64,000 bases of DNA from Kordia periserrulae (GCF_003054265.1 NZ_QBKT01000001.1:1-64000); one strand, 5' to 3'; shown: positions 9,384-22,000, counted from the stretch's first letter. Notes: a model not told the origin generated them from the sequence alone. A program made the numbers and translations.

Positions 9384-12300
9384 TTAAAAGTTTATTTCAT
9401 GCTTCGCTGCCATGATTTCGTTGTATTCTTCTTTTGAACCTACAATGATATCATCGTACTTACGCATTCCTGTTCCTGCTGGAATTTTGTGTCCAACAAT
9501 TACATTTTCTTTTAATCCTTCTAATTCGTCTACTTTACCACTTACTGCTGCTTCGTTCAATACTTTAGTCGTTTCTTGGAACGATGCCGCAGAGATAAAT
9601 GATTTCGTTTGTAATGAAGCTCTAGTAATCCCTTGTAAGATTGGTGTTGCCGTTGCTGGCACTACGTCTCTTGCGGTTACTAATTGCTTGTCAGCTCTTC
9701 TCAACAAGGAGTTTTCGTCTCTCAATTCTCTTGGCGAAACAATTTGTCCTGGTTTGAAGTTTTCTGATTCACCTGCATCTTCAATTACTTTTTGACCGTA
9801 AAGGTTATCGTTCTCTGTAATGAAATCATCTTTGTGGATTAGTTGATTTTCTAAGAAAATCGTATCTCCTGGATCATCAATTCGTACTTTACGCATCATT
9901 TGACGAACAATTACCTCAAAGTGCTTGTCATTAATTTTCACCCCTTGTAAACGATATACTTCTTGTACTTCATTTACTAAGTACTGCTGTACTGCAGAAG
10001 GTCCTTTGATATTTAAGATATCGTTTGGTGTAATGGAACCATCAGAAAGTGGCATACCTGCACGTACATAATCGTTCTCTTGAACTAAGATTTGGTTGGA
10101 AAGTTTTACTAAGTATTTTCTAACATCGCCAAATTTAGATTCTACAATAATCTCACGGTTACCTCTTTTGATTTTACCGAAAGATACTACACCATCAATT
10201 TCAGACACTACTGCTGGGTTAGAAGGGTTACGCGCTTCAAACAATTCTGTTACACGTGGTAAACCTCCTGTAATATCTCCAGACTTTGCTGATTTACGAG
10301 GTATTTTTACTAAAATTTTACCAACTTTAATCTTTTCATTATCATCTACCATTAAGTGCGAACCTACTGGTAAGTTGTATGAACGTTGTACTTCACCTTT
10401 GGTATTTAAAATGTGAAGTGTTGGAATTAATTTTTTATTTCTTGATTCTGAAATTACTTTCTCTTGGAATCCTGTTTGCTCGTCAATTTCAACTTGATAC
10501 GTAACACCTTGTTCTACGTTTTCATATTGAATTTTTCCTGCAAATTCAGAGATAATTACACCGTTATATGGATCCCATTGACAAATTGCTTGTCCTTTTT
10601 CGATTTCGTCACCATCTTTAATAAAGATTGAAGAACCGTAAGGAATATTGTTTGTACTTAATGTAATTCCAGTTTTCTTATCAATAACTTTAACTTCAGA
10701 CGTACGAGAAATTACAATGTCAGACATTTTTCCATCTGCATTTTCTCCTTGTACAGTTTTCAATTCTTCGATTTCTACAATACCTGCAAATTTCGCTTTC
10801 AATTGATTTTCCTCAGAAATGTTACTTGCTGTTCCTCCCATGTGGAATGTACGAAGCGTTAACTGCGTACCTGGCTCACCAATAGACTGTGCAGCAACTA
10901 CTCCAACAGCTTCTCCAATTTGAACCATTTTGTTTGTAGAAAGGTTACGTCCGTAACATTTAGCACAGATTCCTTTTGGTGCTTCACACGTTAATGGCGA
11001 ACGCACTTCTACAGTTTCTACTGAAGAATCTTCAATAGCATCTGCAATGTCTTCTGAAATTTCTTTCCCAGCTTCTACCAATAATTTTTCTGATATTGGA
11101 TCATAAACATCGTGAAGAGAAACTCTACCTAAGATACGTTCTTTTAATGGCTCTACTACTTCTTCACTCTTCTTCAATGCTTCTACTTCAACACCACGTA
11201 AGGTTTCACAATCGTGAATATTTACAATAACATCTTGAGAAACATCTACTAAACGACGTGTTAAGTATCCTGCATCGGCAGTTTTTAATGCGGTATCGGC
11301 GAGACCTTTACGCGCACCGTGCGTAGAAATAAAGTATTCTAAGATTGAAAGTCCTTCTTTAAAGTTAGAAAGAATTGGGTTTTCAATAATTTCTCCACCA
11401 CCTGCAGTCGATTTTTTCGGTTTCGCCATCAATCCACGCATACCAGTTAACTGACGAATTTGCTCTTTAGAACCACGCGCTCCAGAATCAAGCATCATAT
11501 ACACAGAGTTAAATCCTTGTTGGTCTTCACTAATGTGTTTCATTGACAATTCTGTCAAATTCGCGTTGGTTGTAGTCCATTTGTCAATTACCTGATTGTA
11601 ACGTTCGTTGTTGGTAATTAATCCCATGTTATAGTTCATGGTAATGGCATCTACTTCTTTATTCGCTTTGTCAATCAACGTTTGCTTTTCTTCTGGAATG
11701 ATGATATCACCTAAACTGAATGATAATCCACCACGGAAAGCAAATCCGTATCCAAGACTCTTAATATCATCTAAGAACGCAGATGTTGTTGGAATATCTG
11801 TCACTTTCAGAATTCGTCCAATGATGTTACGTAATGATTTTTTCGTCAATACTTCATTGATAAACCCTGCTTGTGGTGGTACTTTTTCGTTGAAAAGTAC
11901 ACGTCCAACAGTTGTATCTATAATTTGCGGAACCAATTCGCCTGCCTCATTAAAGTCAATTGCTCTAATTTTGATAGACGCGTTGAGTTCTACTTTTTTC
12001 TCGTTGTATGCCATTACTACTTCTTCCGAAGAGTAGAATGTCAATCCTTCACCTACAATTTTCTTTTCAGGAGTCGATTTACGCAACTTGGTCATATAGT
12101 ATAAACCTAATACCATGTCTTGAGAAGGTACCGTAATTGGCGAACCATTTGCTGGATTCAGAATGTTTTGAGAAGCCAACATTAATAATTGTGCTTCTAA
12201 AATTGCTTCTGGTCCTAATGGTAAATGCACCGCCATCTGGTCACCATCAAAATCGGCGTTGAAGGCTGTACACGCTAATGGGTGTAACTGAATTGCTTTT

Positions 12301-13682
12301 CCTTCAATTAATTTTGGCTGGAAAGCCTGAATTCCTAAACGGTGAAGCGTAGGAGCACGGTTTAGTAATACTGGATGTCCTTTAATTACGTTATCCAAAA
12401 TATCCCAAACTACTGGCTCTTTTTTGTCTATAATTTTCTTTGCAGATTTTACAGTTTTTACAATCCCTCTTTCAATTAATTTACGAATTACGAAAGGCTT
12501 GTATAATTCTGCTGCCATGTTTTTTGGCAATCCACATTCGTATAATTTTAATTCTGGACCAACCACAATTACCGAACGTGCTGAATAATCCACACGTTTA
12601 CCCAATAAGTTTTGACGGAAACGTCCTTGCTTACCTTTTAAGGAATCGGATAATGATTTTAATGGTCTGTTAGAATCTGTTTTTACTGCAGATGATTTAC
12701 GCGTGTTATCAAATAAGGAATCTACCGATTCTTGAAGCATACGCTTCTCGTTACGCAAGATTACTTCAGGAGCTTTGATCTCCATTAATCGCTTTAAACG
12801 GTTGTTTCTGATGATGACACGACGGTATAAATCGTTCAAATCAGAGGTTGCAAAACGACCACCATCTAATGGTACTAACGGACGTAATTCTGGCGGAATT
12901 ACAGGCACCACTTTCATAATCATCCACTCAGGACGATTTTCGCGGTTTTTGTTTGCATCACGTAATGATTCAACAACTTGTAAACGCTTTAATGCTTCTG
13001 TTTTACGTTGCTTAGACGTTTCGTTGTTTGCTTTGTGTCTTAATTCGAATGATAATTCATTCAAGTTGATTCTAGACAACAATTCAATCAAACATTCAGC
13101 TCCCATTTTAGCGATAAACTTGTTAGGGTCTGTATCGTCTAAGTATTGATTTTCTTGCGGAAGCGATTCTAAGATATTCAAGTATTCTTCTTCTGTTAAG
13201 AAATCCATTTTCTGAACATCTTCTCCAGCTTCGTTTTTAGCATTACCTGGCTGAATTACTACATAACGCTCGTAGTAAATAATCATATCTAATTTCTTAG
13301 ATGGTAATCCTAAAAGGTATCCTATTTTGTTTGGTAACGAACGGAAATACCAAATGTGTGCAACTGGCACTACTAAGTTGATATGACCAACTCGGTCTCT
13401 ACGTACTTTCTTTTCAGTTACTTCCACACCACATCTATCACAAACGATTCCTTTGTAACGAATTCGCTTGTATTTTCCACAGGCACATTCGTAATCCTTC
13501 ACAGGACCAAAGATACGCTCACAGAATAATCCGTCGCGCTCTGGTTTGTGCGTACGATAGTTAATTGTTTCAGGTTTTAATACTTCTCCTTTCGAAGCCG
13601 CTAAAATAGACTCCGGAGAGGCTAACCCTATTGAGATTTTGTTAAATCTCTTTACAGTATTCTTATCTTTATTTCTTGCCAT
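9384..13682 (-). CDS. rpoC: DNA-directed RNA polymerase subunit beta'
   Basis: The 1432-residue beta' subunit forms the catalytic centre of RNA polymerase with beta. The Mg-binding loop [14 protein letters not shown] is intact. Both zinc sites are present: the N-terminal cysteines in [15 protein letters not shown] and CDRCGVEV, and the central cluster [15 protein letters not shown]. The bridge-helix region [19 protein letters not shown] is conserved, with the trigger loop following. The start [21 protein letters not shown] is typical for Flavobacteriia. The gene lies 65 nt after rpoB in the same transcript. No truncation or insertion is seen. Confidence 0.99.
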   Translation of the reverse strand: MARNKDKNTVKRFNKISIGLASPESILAASKGEVLKPETINYRTHKPERDGLFCERIFGPVKDYECACGKYKRIRYKGIVCDRCGVEVTEKKVRRDRVGHINLVVPVAHIWYFRSLPNKIGYLLGLPSKKLDMIIYYERYVVIQPGNAKNEAGEDVQKMDFLTEEEYLNILESLPQENQYLDDTDPNKFIAKMGAECLIELLSRINLNELSFELRHKANNETSKQRKTEALKRLQVVESLRDANKNRENRPEWMIMKVVPVIPPELRPLVPLDGGRFATSDLNDLYRRVIIRNNRLKRLMEIKAPEVILRNEKRMLQESVDSLFDNTRKSSAVKTDSNRPLKSLSDSLKGKQGRFRQNLLGKRVDYSARSVIVVGPELKLYECGLPKNMAAELYKPFVIRKLIERGIVKTVKSAKKIIDKKEPVVWDILDNVIKGHPVLLNRAPTLHRLGIQAFQPKLIEGKAIQLHPLACTAFNADFDGDQMAVHLPLGPEAILEAQLLMLASQNILNPANGSPITVPSQDMVLGLYYMTKLRKSTPEKKIVGEGLTFYSSEEVVMAYNEKKVELNASIKIRAIDFNEAGELVPQIIDTTVGRVLFNEKVPPQAGFINEVLTKKSLRNIIGRILKVTDIPTTSAFLDDIKSLGYGFAFRGGLSFSLGDIIIPEEKQTLIDKANKEVDAITMNYNMGLITNNERYNQVIDKWTTTNANLTELSMKHISEDQQGFNSVYMMLDSGARGSKEQIRQLTGMRGLMAKPKKSTAGGGEIIENPILSNFKEGLSILEYFISTHGARKGLADTALKTADAGYLTRRLVDVSQDVIVNIHDCETLRGVEVEALKKSEEVVEPLKERILGRVSLHDVYDPISEKLLVEAGKEISEDIADAIEDSSVETVEVRSPLTCEAPKGICAKCYGRNLSTNKMVQIGEAVGVVAAQSIGEPGTQLTLRTFHMGGTASNISEENQLKAKFAGIVEIEELKTVQGENADGKMSDIVISRTSEVKVIDKKTGITLSTNNIPYGSSIFIKDGDEIEKGQAICQWDPYNGVIISEFAGKIQYENVEQGVTYQVEIDEQTGFQEKVISESRNKKLIPTLHILNTKGEVQRSYNLPVGSHLMVDDNEKIKVGKILVKIPRKSAKSGDITGGLPRVTELFEARNPSNPAVVSEIDGVVSFGKIKRGNREIIVESKFGDVRKYLVKLSNQILVQENDYVRAGMPLSDGSITPNDILNIKGPSAVQQYLVNEVQEVYRLQGVKINDKHFEVIVRQMMRKVRIDDPGDTIFLENQLIHKDDFITENDNLYGQKVIEDAGESENFKPGQIVSPRELRDENSLLRRADKQLVTARDVVPATATPILQGITRASLQTKSFISAASFQETTKVLNEAAVSGKVDELEGLKENVIVGHKIPAGTGMRKYDDIIVGSKEEYNEIMAAKHEINF

Positions 13683-13747
13683 ACTAATGGTGATATGAAT
13701 TATGTGTAATTGTAGCCGTGCAACTTGCGTTACACGGCGATTTTATT

Positions 13748-16700
13748 TTATTCCTCTAATCTGATGTCTAATCCAAGACCTTTCAATTCATGCATTAATA
13801 CATTGAATGATTCAGGTAATCCTGGCTCTGGCATTGGCTCTCCTTTTACGATTGATTCGTATGTTTTGGCTCTACCAATGACATCATCAGATTTTACAGT
13901 CAGTATTTCTCTTAGTGTACTAGATGCACCGTATGCTTCTAGTGCCCAAACTTCCATTTCTCCAAAACGCTGACCTCCAAATTGTGCTTTACCACCTAAT
14001 GGTTGCTGCGTAATTAATGAGTAAGGACCGATAGAACGTGCGTGCATTTTATCATCAACCATGTGACCTAATTTCAGCATGTAAATGATACCTACCGTTG
14101 CTGGTTGGTCAAAACGCTCTCCTGTTCCACCATCGTAAAGATACGTGTGTCCAAATCTTGGAATTCCTGCTTCGTCAGTGATTTCGTTGATTTGGTCAAG
14201 AGATGCTCCATCAAAGATTGGCGTTGCATAGTTGCGACCTAGTTTTTCTCCTGCCCATCCTAATACCGTTTCATATATCTGACCGATATTCATACGAGAA
14301 GGTACACCTAATGGATTTAATACAATGTCAACTGGCGTTCCGTCTTCCAAGAAAGGCATATCTTCTTGACGAACGATACGCGCTACGATACCTTTGTTAC
14401 CGTGACGTCCTGCCATCTTATCACCTACTTTTAGTTTACGCTTTTTCGCGATATACACTTTTGCAAGTTTTAAGATTCCTGCTGGTAATTCGTCACCCAC
14501 AGAGATGGTAAATTTATCTCTACGTAAGGCTCCTTGAAGGTCGTTCAATTTGATTTTGTAGTTGTGTACTAAATCTGCAATTGCACTGTTTGTATCGTCA
14601 TCAGTAGTCCAAGTTCCTCCTGTTAAGTGTGCGTAGTCTTCTACAGCATTTAACATTTTTAACGTGAACTTTTTCCCTTTTGGCAATACTTCTTCTCCTA
14701 AATCGTTTTGAACTCCTTGCGACGTTTTTCCGTTGACAATCGTGAATAATTTTTCAATTAAAACACCTCTCAATTCTTCAAACTTCGTTGCATATTCAAG
14801 CTCAAGCGTTGCAATTTCTTCTTTGTCTTTTGCACGTTTACGCTTGTCTTTGATTGCTCTAGAGAATAATTTTTTATTGATTACAACTCCGTGTAATGAT
14901 GGAGATGCTTTTAGTGATGCATCTTTTACATCACCGGCTTTATCACCAAAGATTGCACGTAGTAATTTTTCTTCTGGAGTTGGATCTGATTCTCCTTTTG
15001 GTGTAATTTTACCAATTAAGATATCACCAGGTTTTACTTCTGCTCCAATACGAATCATTCCGTGCTCGTCTAAGTCTTTTGTAGCTTCTTCCGAAACGTT
15101 TGGAATGTCGTTAGTCAATTCTTCCGCTCCTAGTTTTGTATCTCTCACATCCATTGAGTATTCGTCAATGTGAATAGACGTGAAGATATCTTCACGAACT
15201 ACTTTTTCAGAGATTACAATTGCATCCTCAAAGTTGTATCCTTTCCATGGCATGAAGGCAACTTTCATGTTACGCCCAAGTGCTAGTTCTCCTTTTTGAG
15301 TTGCATATCCTTCACAAAGTACTTGTCCTTTTTTCACTCGGTCACCACGTCTTACGATAGGCTTTAAGTTGATAGACGTACTTTGGTTGGTTTTACGGAA
15401 TTTGATTAAGTTATATGTTTTAGAATCACCGTCAAAGCTCACCAATCGTTCTTCATCGGTACGATCGTACTTGATAGTGATTTTATCTGCATCCACGTAT
15501 TCTACTACTCCGTCGCCTTCTGCATTTACCAATACTCTTGAATCAGATGCTACTTGGCGCTCTAATCCTGTTCCTACGATTGGTGCTTGCGGACGTAATA
15601 ATGGTACTGCTTGACGCATCATGTTTGATCCCATCAATGCACGGTTTGCATCATCGTGCTCCAAGAATGGAATTAACGATGCAGAGATAGAAGCGATTTG
15701 GTTTGGTGCCACGTCTGTATATTGAATTTCAGACGGAGACACTACAGGGAAATCACCTTCTTCACGCGCAATTACTTTGTCTACGTTGATTGTACCATCT
15801 TCCTTCAATGGAATGTTTGCTTGCGCAATTTTCATTCCTTCTTCTTCTTCGGCACTTAAATATGAGAACTCGTTGATGTCTACTTTTCCATTTTCTACTT
15901 TACGGTATGGTGTTTCTAAGAATCCCATGGAGTTTACTTTCGCAAATACTCCCAAAGAAGAAATCAAACCAATGTTTGGTCCTTCAGGTGTTTCAATTGG
16001 ACATAAACGACCGTAATGTGTATAGTGAACGTCACGCACCTCAAAACCTGCTCTTTCACGTGAAAGTCCTCCAGGTCCTAAAGCCGATAAACGACGTTTG
16101 TGTGTAATTTCAGCTAATGGATTTGTTTGGTCCATGAACTGTGATAACTGATTCGTTCCGAAGAATGAATTAATTACAGAGGATAACGTTTTCGCATTAA
16201 TCAAATCGATTGGCGTAAATACTTCGTTATCTCTTACGTTCATACGCTCGCGAATGGTTCTTGCCATACGCGCTAAACCAACACCGAATTGTTGTGCTAA
16301 TTGTTCTCCTACGGTACGAACACGTCTGTTAGATAAGTGATCAATATCATCAATTTCCGCTTTAGAGTTAATCAACTCAATTAAGTATTTGATGATAGTG
16401 ATGATATCTTCTTTTGTTAGTACTTGCTTATCCATATCGATATTCAAGCCTAACTTTTTGTTCATACGGTAACGACCTACACCACCAAGATTGTAACGTT
16501 GGTCAGAGAAAAATAATTTATCTATAATACCACGTGCCGTTTCCTCATCTGGCGGTTCAGCATTACGTAATTGTCTATAGATATGTTCTACGGCTTCTTT
16601 TTCAGAGTTCGTAGGGTCTTTTTGTAATGTATTATGTATGATTGCATAGTCACCAGCTTGATTTTCTTCTTTGTGTAAAAGAATTGTTTTTACGCCAGCA

Positions 16701-17557
16701 TCTACGATTTCTTCTATATGTTCCTTTTCTAAGATTGTATCACGGTCTAATACAATTTCGTTACGTTCAATAGATACTACTTCTCCAGTATCTTCATCAA
16801 CGAAATCTTCGTGCCATGTATTTAATACACGAGCAGCCAATTTACGACCCAATACTTTTTTCAGTCCACTTTTAGATACTTTCACTTCTTCTGCAAGGTC
16901 AAAGATTTCAAGAATATCTTTATCACTTTCGAAACCGATGGCTCTAAATAATGTGGTAACTGGTAATTTTTTCTTTCTATCAATATAGGCGTACATCACG
17001 CTATTGATATCTGTAGCAAATTCTATCCAAGAACCCTTAAAAGGAATTACTCTGGCAGAATATAGCTTAGTTCCATTGGCATGGAATGATTGTCCAAAGA
17101 ACACTCCTGGCGAACGGTGCAATTGAGAAACTACGACACGCTCAGCTCCATTGATACAGAATGTTCCACTAGGCGTCATATACGGAATGGTTCCTAAATA
17201 AACATCTTGTACAATAGTTTCGAAGTCTTCATGTTCAGGATCGGTACAGTATAGCTTTAAACGTGCTTTTAACGGCACACTATATGTTAATCCTCTTTCG
17301 ATACATTCTTGAATGTTGTATCGTGGTGGGTCGACGAAGTAATCAAGGAATTCTAATACGAATTGATTACGAGTGTCTGTAATTGGAAAGTTTTCTTGGA
17401 AGGTGTTGTATAATCCTTCTTCGCCACGCTCTTCTGATTTCGTTTCTAATTGAAAGAAATCTTGGAATGATTTGATTTGAATATCTAAGAAATCTGGATA
17501 TTCTGGTGTGTGTTGTGCCGAGGCGAAATTTAATCTTTCAGTCTGATTTATGGACAT
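13748..17557 (-). CDS. rpoB: DNA-directed RNA polymerase subunit beta
   Basis: The 1269-residue beta subunit. I start at ATG 17557 ([13 protein letters not shown]); a TTG codon directly before it is in frame but unlikely. The rifampicin pocket reads [20 protein letters not shown] followed by ALGPGGL, with the Asp, His and Ser at the classical resistance positions all wild type, so rifampicin sensitivity is expected at this target. The C-terminal [12 protein letters not shown] and [12 protein letters not shown] segments, which contact beta' and nucleic acid, are intact. The gene sits between rplL and rpoC. A strong hairpin in the gap before it may tune its output relative to the ribosomal protein genes. 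Confidence 0.99.
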   Translation of the reverse strand: MSINQTERLNFASAQHTPEYPDFLDIQIKSFQDFFQLETKSEERGEEGLYNTFQENFPITDTRNQFVLEFLDYFVDPPRYNIQECIERGLTYSVPLKARLKLYCTDPEHEDFETIVQDVYLGTIPYMTPSGTFCINGAERVVVSQLHRSPGVFFGQSFHANGTKLYSARVIPFKGSWIEFATDINSVMYAYIDRKKKLPVTTLFRAIGFESDKDILEIFDLAEEVKVSKSGLKKVLGRKLAARVLNTWHEDFVDEDTGEVVSIERNEIVLDRDTILEKEHIEEIVDAGVKTILLHKEENQAGDYAIIHNTLQKDPTNSEKEAVEHIYRQLRNAEPPDEETARGIIDKLFFSDQRYNLGGVGRYRMNKKLGLNIDMDKQVLTKEDIITIIKYLIELINSKAEIDDIDHLSNRRVRTVGEQLAQQFGVGLARMARTIRERMNVRDNEVFTPIDLINAKTLSSVINSFFGTNQLSQFMDQTNPLAEITHKRRLSALGPGGLSRERAGFEVRDVHYTHYGRLCPIETPEGPNIGLISSLGVFAKVNSMGFLETPYRKVENGKVDINEFSYLSAEEEEGMKIAQANIPLKEDGTINVDKVIAREEGDFPVVSPSEIQYTDVAPNQIASISASLIPFLEHDDANRALMGSNMMRQAVPLLRPQAPIVGTGLERQVASDSRVLVNAEGDGVVEYVDADKITIKYDRTDEERLVSFDGDSKTYNLIKFRKTNQSTSINLKPIVRRGDRVKKGQVLCEGYATQKGELALGRNMKVAFMPWKGYNFEDAIVISEKVVREDIFTSIHIDEYSMDVRDTKLGAEELTNDIPNVSEEATKDLDEHGMIRIGAEVKPGDILIGKITPKGESDPTPEEKLLRAIFGDKAGDVKDASLKASPSLHGVVINKKLFSRAIKDKRKRAKDKEEIATLELEYATKFEELRGVLIEKLFTIVNGKTSQGVQNDLGEEVLPKGKKFTLKMLNAVEDYAHLTGGTWTTDDDTNSAIADLVHNYKIKLNDLQGALRRDKFTISVGDELPAGILKLAKVYIAKKRKLKVGDKMAGRHGNKGIVARIVRQEDMPFLEDGTPVDIVLNPLGVPSRMNIGQIYETVLGWAGEKLGRNYATPIFDGASLDQINEITDEAGIPRFGHTYLYDGGTGERFDQPATVGIIYMLKLGHMVDDKMHARSIGPYSLITQQPLGGKAQFGGQRFGEMEVWALEAYGASSTLREILTVKSDDVIGRAKTYESIVKGEPMPEPGLPESFNVLMHELKGLGLDIRLEE

Positions 17558-17622
17558 CAATGGACAATATTATGATTAAAATAAAATAAAATAAAACGTG
17601 TTCACGCTTATATACACAAAAG

Positions 17623-17659
17623 GGTTTAGGTCTTAGGGACGCTCCCAAAGACCTAAACC
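17623..17659 (-). promoter_or_regulatory. Strong hairpin in the rplL-rpoB gap (possible attenuator or RNA processing site)
   Basis: A perfect 12-bp inverted repeat, ggtttaggtctt and aagacctaaacc, encloses a second stem (ggga cgc tccc), making one long rod with an A-A mismatch. On the minus strand only a short CCCTTTTG follows, so full termination is unlikely. A second small stem (ccaag / cttgg, 17658-17676) lies just after the rplL stop. Confidence 0.6.
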
Positions 17660-17681
17660 AAGTTTTCTTAGCTTGGTAAGC

Positions 17682-18056
17682 TTACTTAAGCTCAACCTCA
17701 GCTCCTGCTTCTTCTAAAGATGCTTTAAGACCTTCAGCCTCGTCTTTAGATACTCCTTCTTTGATTGGAGCTGGTGCAGAATCAACGATTCCTTTAGCCT
17801 CTTTAAGACCTAAACCTGTTAATTCTTTTACTAATTTAACTACTGCTAATTTAGAACCACCTGCAGCTTTTAAGATTACGTCAAACTCAGTTTGCTCATC
17901 TCCACCACCGTCTCCGTCAGTTGGAGCAGCAACAGCAACTGCAGCTGCAGCAGCAGGCTCAATACCGTACTCAGTTTTTAATATATCTGCTAATTCGTTA
18001 ACTTCTTTTACTGTTAAGTTAACTAATTGTTCTGCGAATTCTTTTAAATCTGCCAT
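17682..18056 (-). CDS. rplL: 50S ribosomal protein L7/L12
   Basis: The 124-residue stalk protein that recruits translation factors to the ribosome. It has the N-terminal dimerisation domain (residues 1 to about 35), an Ala-rich flexible hinge with a Gly/Asp patch (about 36-55), and the C-terminal factor-binding domain with [20 protein letters not shown] and [15 protein letters not shown]. It lies 65 nt downstream of rplJ, whose product anchors L12 dimers. Length and order are standard. Confidence 0.98.
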   Translation of the reverse strand: MADLKEFAEQLVNLTVKEVNELADILKTEYGIEPAAAAAVAVAAPTDGDGGGDEQTEFDVILKAAGGSKLAVVKLVKELTGLGLKEAKGIVDSAPAPIKEGVSKDEAEGLKASLEEAGAEVELK

Positions 18057-18121
18057 TTTCTATCGTTTTAAAATAATGTTTTTGTTAAATATTTGTTTTG
18101 TTAAGTGCGTACTTTATTGAA

Positions 18122-18643
18122 TTATCTTTCAGATAATGTTTTTAAGATACCTGCTAATTTTCCACCACCAGATTGAAGTGCAGAAACAACGTTCTTCGCA
18201 GGAGATTGTAATAATCCAACAATTTCTCCAATAAGCTCTTCTCTAGATTTGATGTCAACTAACGCATCTAATTGATCATCTCCAACGTAAACCGCAGATT
18301 CGATGAAAGCACCTTTTAAAAGAGGTTTTTGCGCTTTCTTTTTCTTTCTGAATTCCTTGATTAATTTCGCAGGAGCGTTTCCAGTTTCTGACAACATTAA
18401 TGAAGTGTTTCCTTTTAATACTTCAGGAAGTTCTCCGAAATCTTTATCAGAAGCTTCCATTGCCTTCGCAAGCAATGTGTTCTTGATTACTGCAAGTTTG
18501 ATATTACTTTTGAAACATGCTCTACGTAAGTCTGAAGTTGCTTCAGCATTTAAACCAGAGATATCTGTTAAGTAAATATTTGTATTTTCAGCTAACTGTG
18601 CAGTTAATTCTTCTATTACTACTGATTTTTCTTCTTTAGTCAT
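18122..18643 (-). CDS. rplJ: 50S ribosomal protein L10
   Basis: The 173-residue base of the ribosomal stalk, binding 23S rRNA through its N-terminal domain and L12 dimers through the C-terminal helix. Recognisable segments are TDISGLNAEATSDLRRACFK, IKLAVIKNTLLAKAM and the C-terminal VSALQSGGGKLAGILKTL. The gap to rplA is 23 nt, so there is no room in it for a long L10 autoregulatory leader of the E. coli kind. Confidence 0.98.
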   Translation of the reverse strand: MTKEEKSVVIEELTAQLAENTNIYLTDISGLNAEATSDLRRACFKSNIKLAVIKNTLLAKAMEASDKDFGELPEVLKGNTSLMLSETGNAPAKLIKEFRKKKKAQKPLLKGAFIESAVYVGDDQLDALVDIKSREELIGEIVGLLQSPAKNVVSALQSGGGKLAGILKTLSER

Positions 18644-18666
18644 GATAAAATCTTTTTAACTACCAA

Positions 18667-19356
18667 TTAAACTGTTTTAGGATCAACAGCTATACTTGGG
18701 CTCATTGTACTAGACATATAAACACTCTTAATGTATGTACCTTTTGCCGCAGTTGGCTTTAATTTGATTAATGTTTGTAATAATTCAGCTGCGTTTCCTT
18801 CTAACTTATCTGGTGAGAATGATGCTTTTCCAATGGCTGCATGAACGATTCCAGTTTTATCAACTTTAAAGTCAATTTTACCAGCTTTTACTTCACTTAC
18901 AGCTTTTGCTACATCCATTGTTACTGTACCAGTTTTTGGGTTTGGCATTAATCCTCTTGGCCCTAAAATTCTACCTAAAGGTCCTAATTTACCCATTACG
19001 CTTGGCATAGTGATGATAACATCAACATCTGTCCAACCTCCTTTGATTTTTTGAAGGTAATCGTCTAATCCAACAAAGTCAGCTCCTGCTTCTTGCGCTT
19101 CCGCTTCTTTGTCTGGAGTTACCAATGCTAAAACTTTTACATCTTTCCCTGTTCCGTGTGGTAATGTTACAACACCACGAACCATTTGATTTGCTTTACG
19201 TGGATCAACTCCTAATCGTACCGCAAGATCTACAGATGCATCAAATTTTACATTTGTTATTTCTTTCACTAAGCTTGATGCTTCACTGATAGAATACAAT
19301 TTGTTTCTATCAATTTTAGCCAAAGCTTCTTTTTGCTTTTTTGTTACTCGTGCCAT
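18667..19356 (-). CDS. rplA: 50S ribosomal protein L1
   Basis: The 229-residue L1 protein of the ribosomal exit-site stalk. The signature [20 protein letters not shown] and the downstream [11 protein letters not shown] segment are intact. It follows rplK after 13 nt, the usual pair order. In other bacteria L1 represses its own operon by binding the mRNA leader; I did not identify such a site here. Confidence 0.98.
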   Translation of the reverse strand: MARVTKKQKEALAKIDRNKLYSISEASSLVKEITNVKFDASVDLAVRLGVDPRKANQMVRGVVTLPHGTGKDVKVLALVTPDKEAEAQEAGADFVGLDDYLQKIKGGWTDVDVIITMPSVMGKLGPLGRILGPRGLMPNPKTGTVTMDVAKAVSEVKAGKIDFKVDKTGIVHAAIGKASFSPDKLEGNAAELLQTLIKLKPTAAKGTYIKSVYMSSTMSPSIAVDPKTV

Positions 19357-19369
19357 TTGTTCTTACGAT

Positions 19370-19807
19370 TTAAAAAGGTTTATCACCAGATACTGTTAAT
19401 CCCATAGATCTTGCAGTTCCTGCAACCATACTCATTGCTGATTCAACTGTAAATGCGTTTAAATCTTGCATTTTGTCTTCAGCAATCGCTTTTACTTGTT
19501 CCCAAGTTACGCTTGCTACCTTTTTACGGTTTGGTTCTCCTGATCCTTTTTTAATCTTTGCCGCTTCCATAAGCTGAACTGCCGCTGGCGCTGTTTTCAC
19601 TACAAAGTCAAACGACTTGTCTTTGTATACAGAAATAACAACTGGAACTACCTTCCCTTGCTTATCTTGAGTTCTCGCATTAAACTGCTTACAGAACTCC
19701 ATGATATTCACTCCGGCAGCACCTAAAGCGGGTCCAACCGGTGGCGACGGATTCGCTGCACCTCCCCTAACTTGTAGCTTAACTACTTTACTTAATTCTT
19801 TTGCCAT
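19370..19807 (-). CDS. rplK: 50S ribosomal protein L11
   Basis: The 145-residue protein of the GTPase-associated centre. It has the N-terminal Pro-rich segment [20 protein letters not shown], target region of thiostrepton-type binding, and the C-terminal rRNA-binding domain ending [12 protein letters not shown]. It follows nusG by 73 nt, in the conserved nusG-rplK-rplA order. Confidence 0.98.
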   Translation of the reverse strand: MAKELSKVVKLQVRGGAANPSPPVGPALGAAGVNIMEFCKQFNARTQDKQGKVVPVVISVYKDKSFDFVVKTAPAAVQLMEAAKIKKGSGEPNRKKVASVTWEQVKAIAEDKMQDLNAFTVESAMSMVAGTARSMGLTVSGDKPF

Positions 19808-19880
19808 TTTCTTGTTTTTGATTTCGCAGCACTTCTTTGATTGGAAGCTAAAAAAGCACTACTTATATAATGTGTAACAA

Positions 19881-20432
19881 TTATATTTTTTCTACTTGCA
19901 TGTAACTTAGTTCTAATGGAGTTTTTCTTCCAAAAATTTTCACCATTACTTCTAACTTACGTTTTTCTTCATTGATTTTTTCAACAGTTCCATTGAATCC
20001 ATTGAAAGGTCCATCAATTACTTTTACTGTTTCTCCTAATGTAAATGGAATCGCAACATTATCAGTCTTCACAGTCAATTCATCCACTTTACCTAACATT
20101 CTATTTACTTCTGACTGTCGCAATGGAACTGGATCTCCGCCTTTTACTTCTCCCAAGAAACCAATTACATTCGTTACCGATTTGATAACGTGTGTCACTT
20201 CACCAGCTAAATTCGCTTTAATCATAATGTAACCTGGGAAATATACTCTTTCCTTGTTTACTTTTTTGCCATTGCGAATTTGAATTACTTTCTCAGTAGG
20301 AACTAATACTTCTTCCACATAGTCTTCAAGACCTAATCTAGCTATTTCAGTTTCGATATAGTTCTTAACTTTATTTTCCTGCCCACTGACAGCTCTCACA
20401 ACATACCATTTCTTTACATTAGAATCCGCCAT
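19881..20432 (-). CDS. nusG: Transcription termination/antitermination factor NusG
   Basis: A 183-residue NusG starting at ATG 20432 (MADSNVKKWYVVRAVSGQE). A TTG 12 nt upstream is in frame but less likely. The NGN domain includes VYFPGYIMIKANL, and the C-terminal KOW domain includes GETVKVIDGPFNGFNGTVEK. NusG binds RNA polymerase and couples it to Rho or to the ribosome. It sits directly after secE, the near-universal arrangement. Confidence 0.97.
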   Translation of the reverse strand: MADSNVKKWYVVRAVSGQENKVKNYIETEIARLGLEDYVEEVLVPTEKVIQIRNGKKVNKERVYFPGYIMIKANLAGEVTHVIKSVTNVIGFLGEVKGGDPVPLRQSEVNRMLGKVDELTVKTDNVAIPFTLGETVKVIDGPFNGFNGTVEKINEEKRKLEVMVKIFGRKTPLELSYMQVEKI

Positions 20433-20462
20433 AATTTTATTCAATAGTTTTGAGAGTGATTA

Positions 20463-20663
20463 TTAAATTCCTAATACTAATTTATATATAGAACTTAGCA
20501 GCCATGCAAATGCTTCATCTACTCCCCAAATAGCCAATGAGAAAATTATAGAGAACACTGCCACAACAATGGTTAAACGTTGTGCTTCAGCCCAAGGTGT
20601 CCATGTGACATTTGTTCTTAATTCTTCGAAAGATTCTTTTACGTAACTTACTATACCAGCCAT
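20463..20663 (-). CDS. secE: Preprotein translocase subunit SecE
   Basis: A 66-residue single-span SecE. The amphipathic N-terminal helix (YVKESFEELRTNVTWTPWAE) is followed by one transmembrane segment at about residues 30-50. It clamps the SecY channel in the inner membrane. Its position between tRNA-Trp and nusG is conserved in this phylum, which supports the call despite the small size. Confidence 0.95.
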   Translation of the reverse strand: MAGIVSYVKESFEELRTNVTWTPWAEAQRLTIVVAVFSIIFSLAIWGVDEAFAWLLSSIYKLVLGI

Positions 20664-20679
20664 ATTGCGATGTTATTAG

Positions 20680-20752
20680 CACGGGTTGAGAGACTCGAAC
20701 TCCCGACACCTGGTTTTGGAGACCAGTGCTCTACCAACTGAGCTAAACCCGT
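20680..20752 (-). tRNA. tRNA-Trp (CCA anticodon)
   Basis: A 73-nt cloverleaf with acceptor ACGGGTT / AACCCGT, T arm around GTTCGAGTC, and anticodon loop CTCCAAA giving CCA. The 3' CCA tail is not encoded. It lies between tuf and secE in the same direction. Confidence 0.97.
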
Positions 20753-20763
20753 ATTTCATAAAA

Positions 20764-20788
20764 AGGCGTCCCGAATAACGGGACACCT
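20764..20788 (-). terminator. GC-rich hairpin after tuf (weak or partial terminator)
   Basis: The stem aggcgtcccg / cgggacacct (20764-20773 and 20779-20788, one G-U pair) has a 5-nt loop. On the minus strand a short T run follows. It may partly terminate tuf transcription or serve as a processing site before tRNA-Trp. Confidence 0.6.
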
Positions 20789-20812
20789 CTTGTTATTTTA
20801 AATTTATAGAGA

Positions 20813-22000
20813 TTAGTCTAAAATTTCAGTTACCTGACCTGCACCAACAGTTCTACCACCTTCACGGATTGCGAAACGTAATCCTACGTTCATTGCGATA
20901 GCGTTGATTAAGTCAACAGTAATTGTTAAGTTATCTCCAGGCATTACCATCTCAACTCCTTCTGGTAAAGAAATAGTACCTGTTACGTCAGTTGTACGTA
21001 CGTAGAATTGTGGACGGTAGTTATTGTGGAAAGGAGTGTGACGACCACCTTCTTCTTTCTTCAATACATATACCTCAGCTTTGAATTTACTGTGTGGAGT
21101 TACAGAACCTGGCTTACAGATTACCATACCTCTTTTAATTTCAGTTTTTTCAATACCTCTTAATAAGATACCTACGTTATCTCCAGCTTCTCCTCTATCT
21201 AGGATTTTACGGAACATTTCAACTCCTGTAATTGTAGAAGTTAATTTCTCAGCTCCCATACCGATGATTTCTACAGGATCTCCAGTGTTAGCAACACCAG
21301 TTTCGATACGTCCAGTTGCTACTGTACCACGACCTGTAATAGAGAATACATCTTCGATTGGCATTAAGAAATCTTTATCTACATCTCTTTGAGGTAATTC
21401 AATCCAGTTATCAACAGCTTCCATTAATTCTAAAACTGTATCAACCCACTGCTGCTCACCATTTAAAGCTCCTAAAGCAGAACCTTGAATAACAGGTCCG
21501 TTATCACCATCATAGTCGTAGAAAGAAAGTAAATCTCTTACCTCCATATCAACCAACTCTAATAATTCTTCATCATCTACCATGTCACATTTGTTCAAGA
21601 ATACTACAATTCTTGGAACTCCAACCTGACGTCCTAATAAGATATGCTCACGAGTTTGTGGCATTGGTCCATCTGTAGCAGCTACTACTAAGATAGCACC
21701 GTCCATTTGAGCAGCTCCAGTTACCATGTTCTTTACGTAATCGGCGTGACCTGGACAGTCAACGTGTGCGTAGTGACGATTTGCAGTTTGGTATTCTACG
21801 TGAGATGTATTAATTGTAATACCTCTTTCTTTTTCTTCAGGAGCGTTATCGATAGTATCGAAATCTCTTGCTTCAGAAAGACCAGCGTCAGCTAATACTT
21901 TAGTAATAGCAGCTGTTAAAGTAGTTTTACCGTGATCTACGTGTCCAATAGTACCAATATTTAAGTGCGGTTTGGAACGATCAAAAGTTTCCTTTGCCAT
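20813..22000 (-). CDS. tuf: Elongation factor Tu
   Basis: The 395-residue GTPase that delivers aminoacyl-tRNA to the ribosome. The G1 motif GHVDHGKT lies at residues 19-26, followed by [19 protein letters not shown] and the SALGAL loop. Domains 2 and 3 are complete up to [12 protein letters not shown]. It is preceded by four tRNA genes and followed by tRNA-Trp, secE and nusG, so stable RNAs and translation genes probably share transcripts from the promoter at 22495-22524. Confidence 0.99.
   Translation of the reverse strand: MAKETFDRSKPHLNIGTIGHVDHGKTTLTAAITKVLADAGLSEARDFDTIDNAPEEKERGITINTSHVEYQTANRHYAHVDCPGHADYVKNMVTGAAQMDGAILVVAATDGPMPQTREHILLGRQVGVPRIVVFLNKCDMVDDEELLELVDMEVRDLLSFYDYDGDNGPVIQGSALGALNGEQQWVDTVLELMEAVDNWIELPQRDVDKDFLMPIEDVFSITGRGTVATGRIETGVANTGDPVEIIGMGAEKLTSTITGVEMFRKILDRGEAGDNVGILLRGIEKTEIKRGMVICKPGSVTPHSKFKAEVYVLKKEEGGRHTPFHNNYRPQFYVRTTDVTGTISLPEGVEMVMPGDNLTITVDLINAIAMNVGLRFAIREGGRTVGAGQVTEILD

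Noticed and set aside
9412-16988. Numerous 70-145 residue plus-strand ORFs opposite rpoB and rpoC
   Set aside because: They are reverse-strand shadows of highly expressed genes with no start context or family resemblance.
17558-17560. TTG start for rpoB (and likewise TTG starts for nusG at 20444, rpsU at 24270, the acyl-CoA dehydrogenase at 27881 and trpB at 46985)
   Set aside because: Each has an ATG a few codons downstream that matches the conserved family N-terminus.
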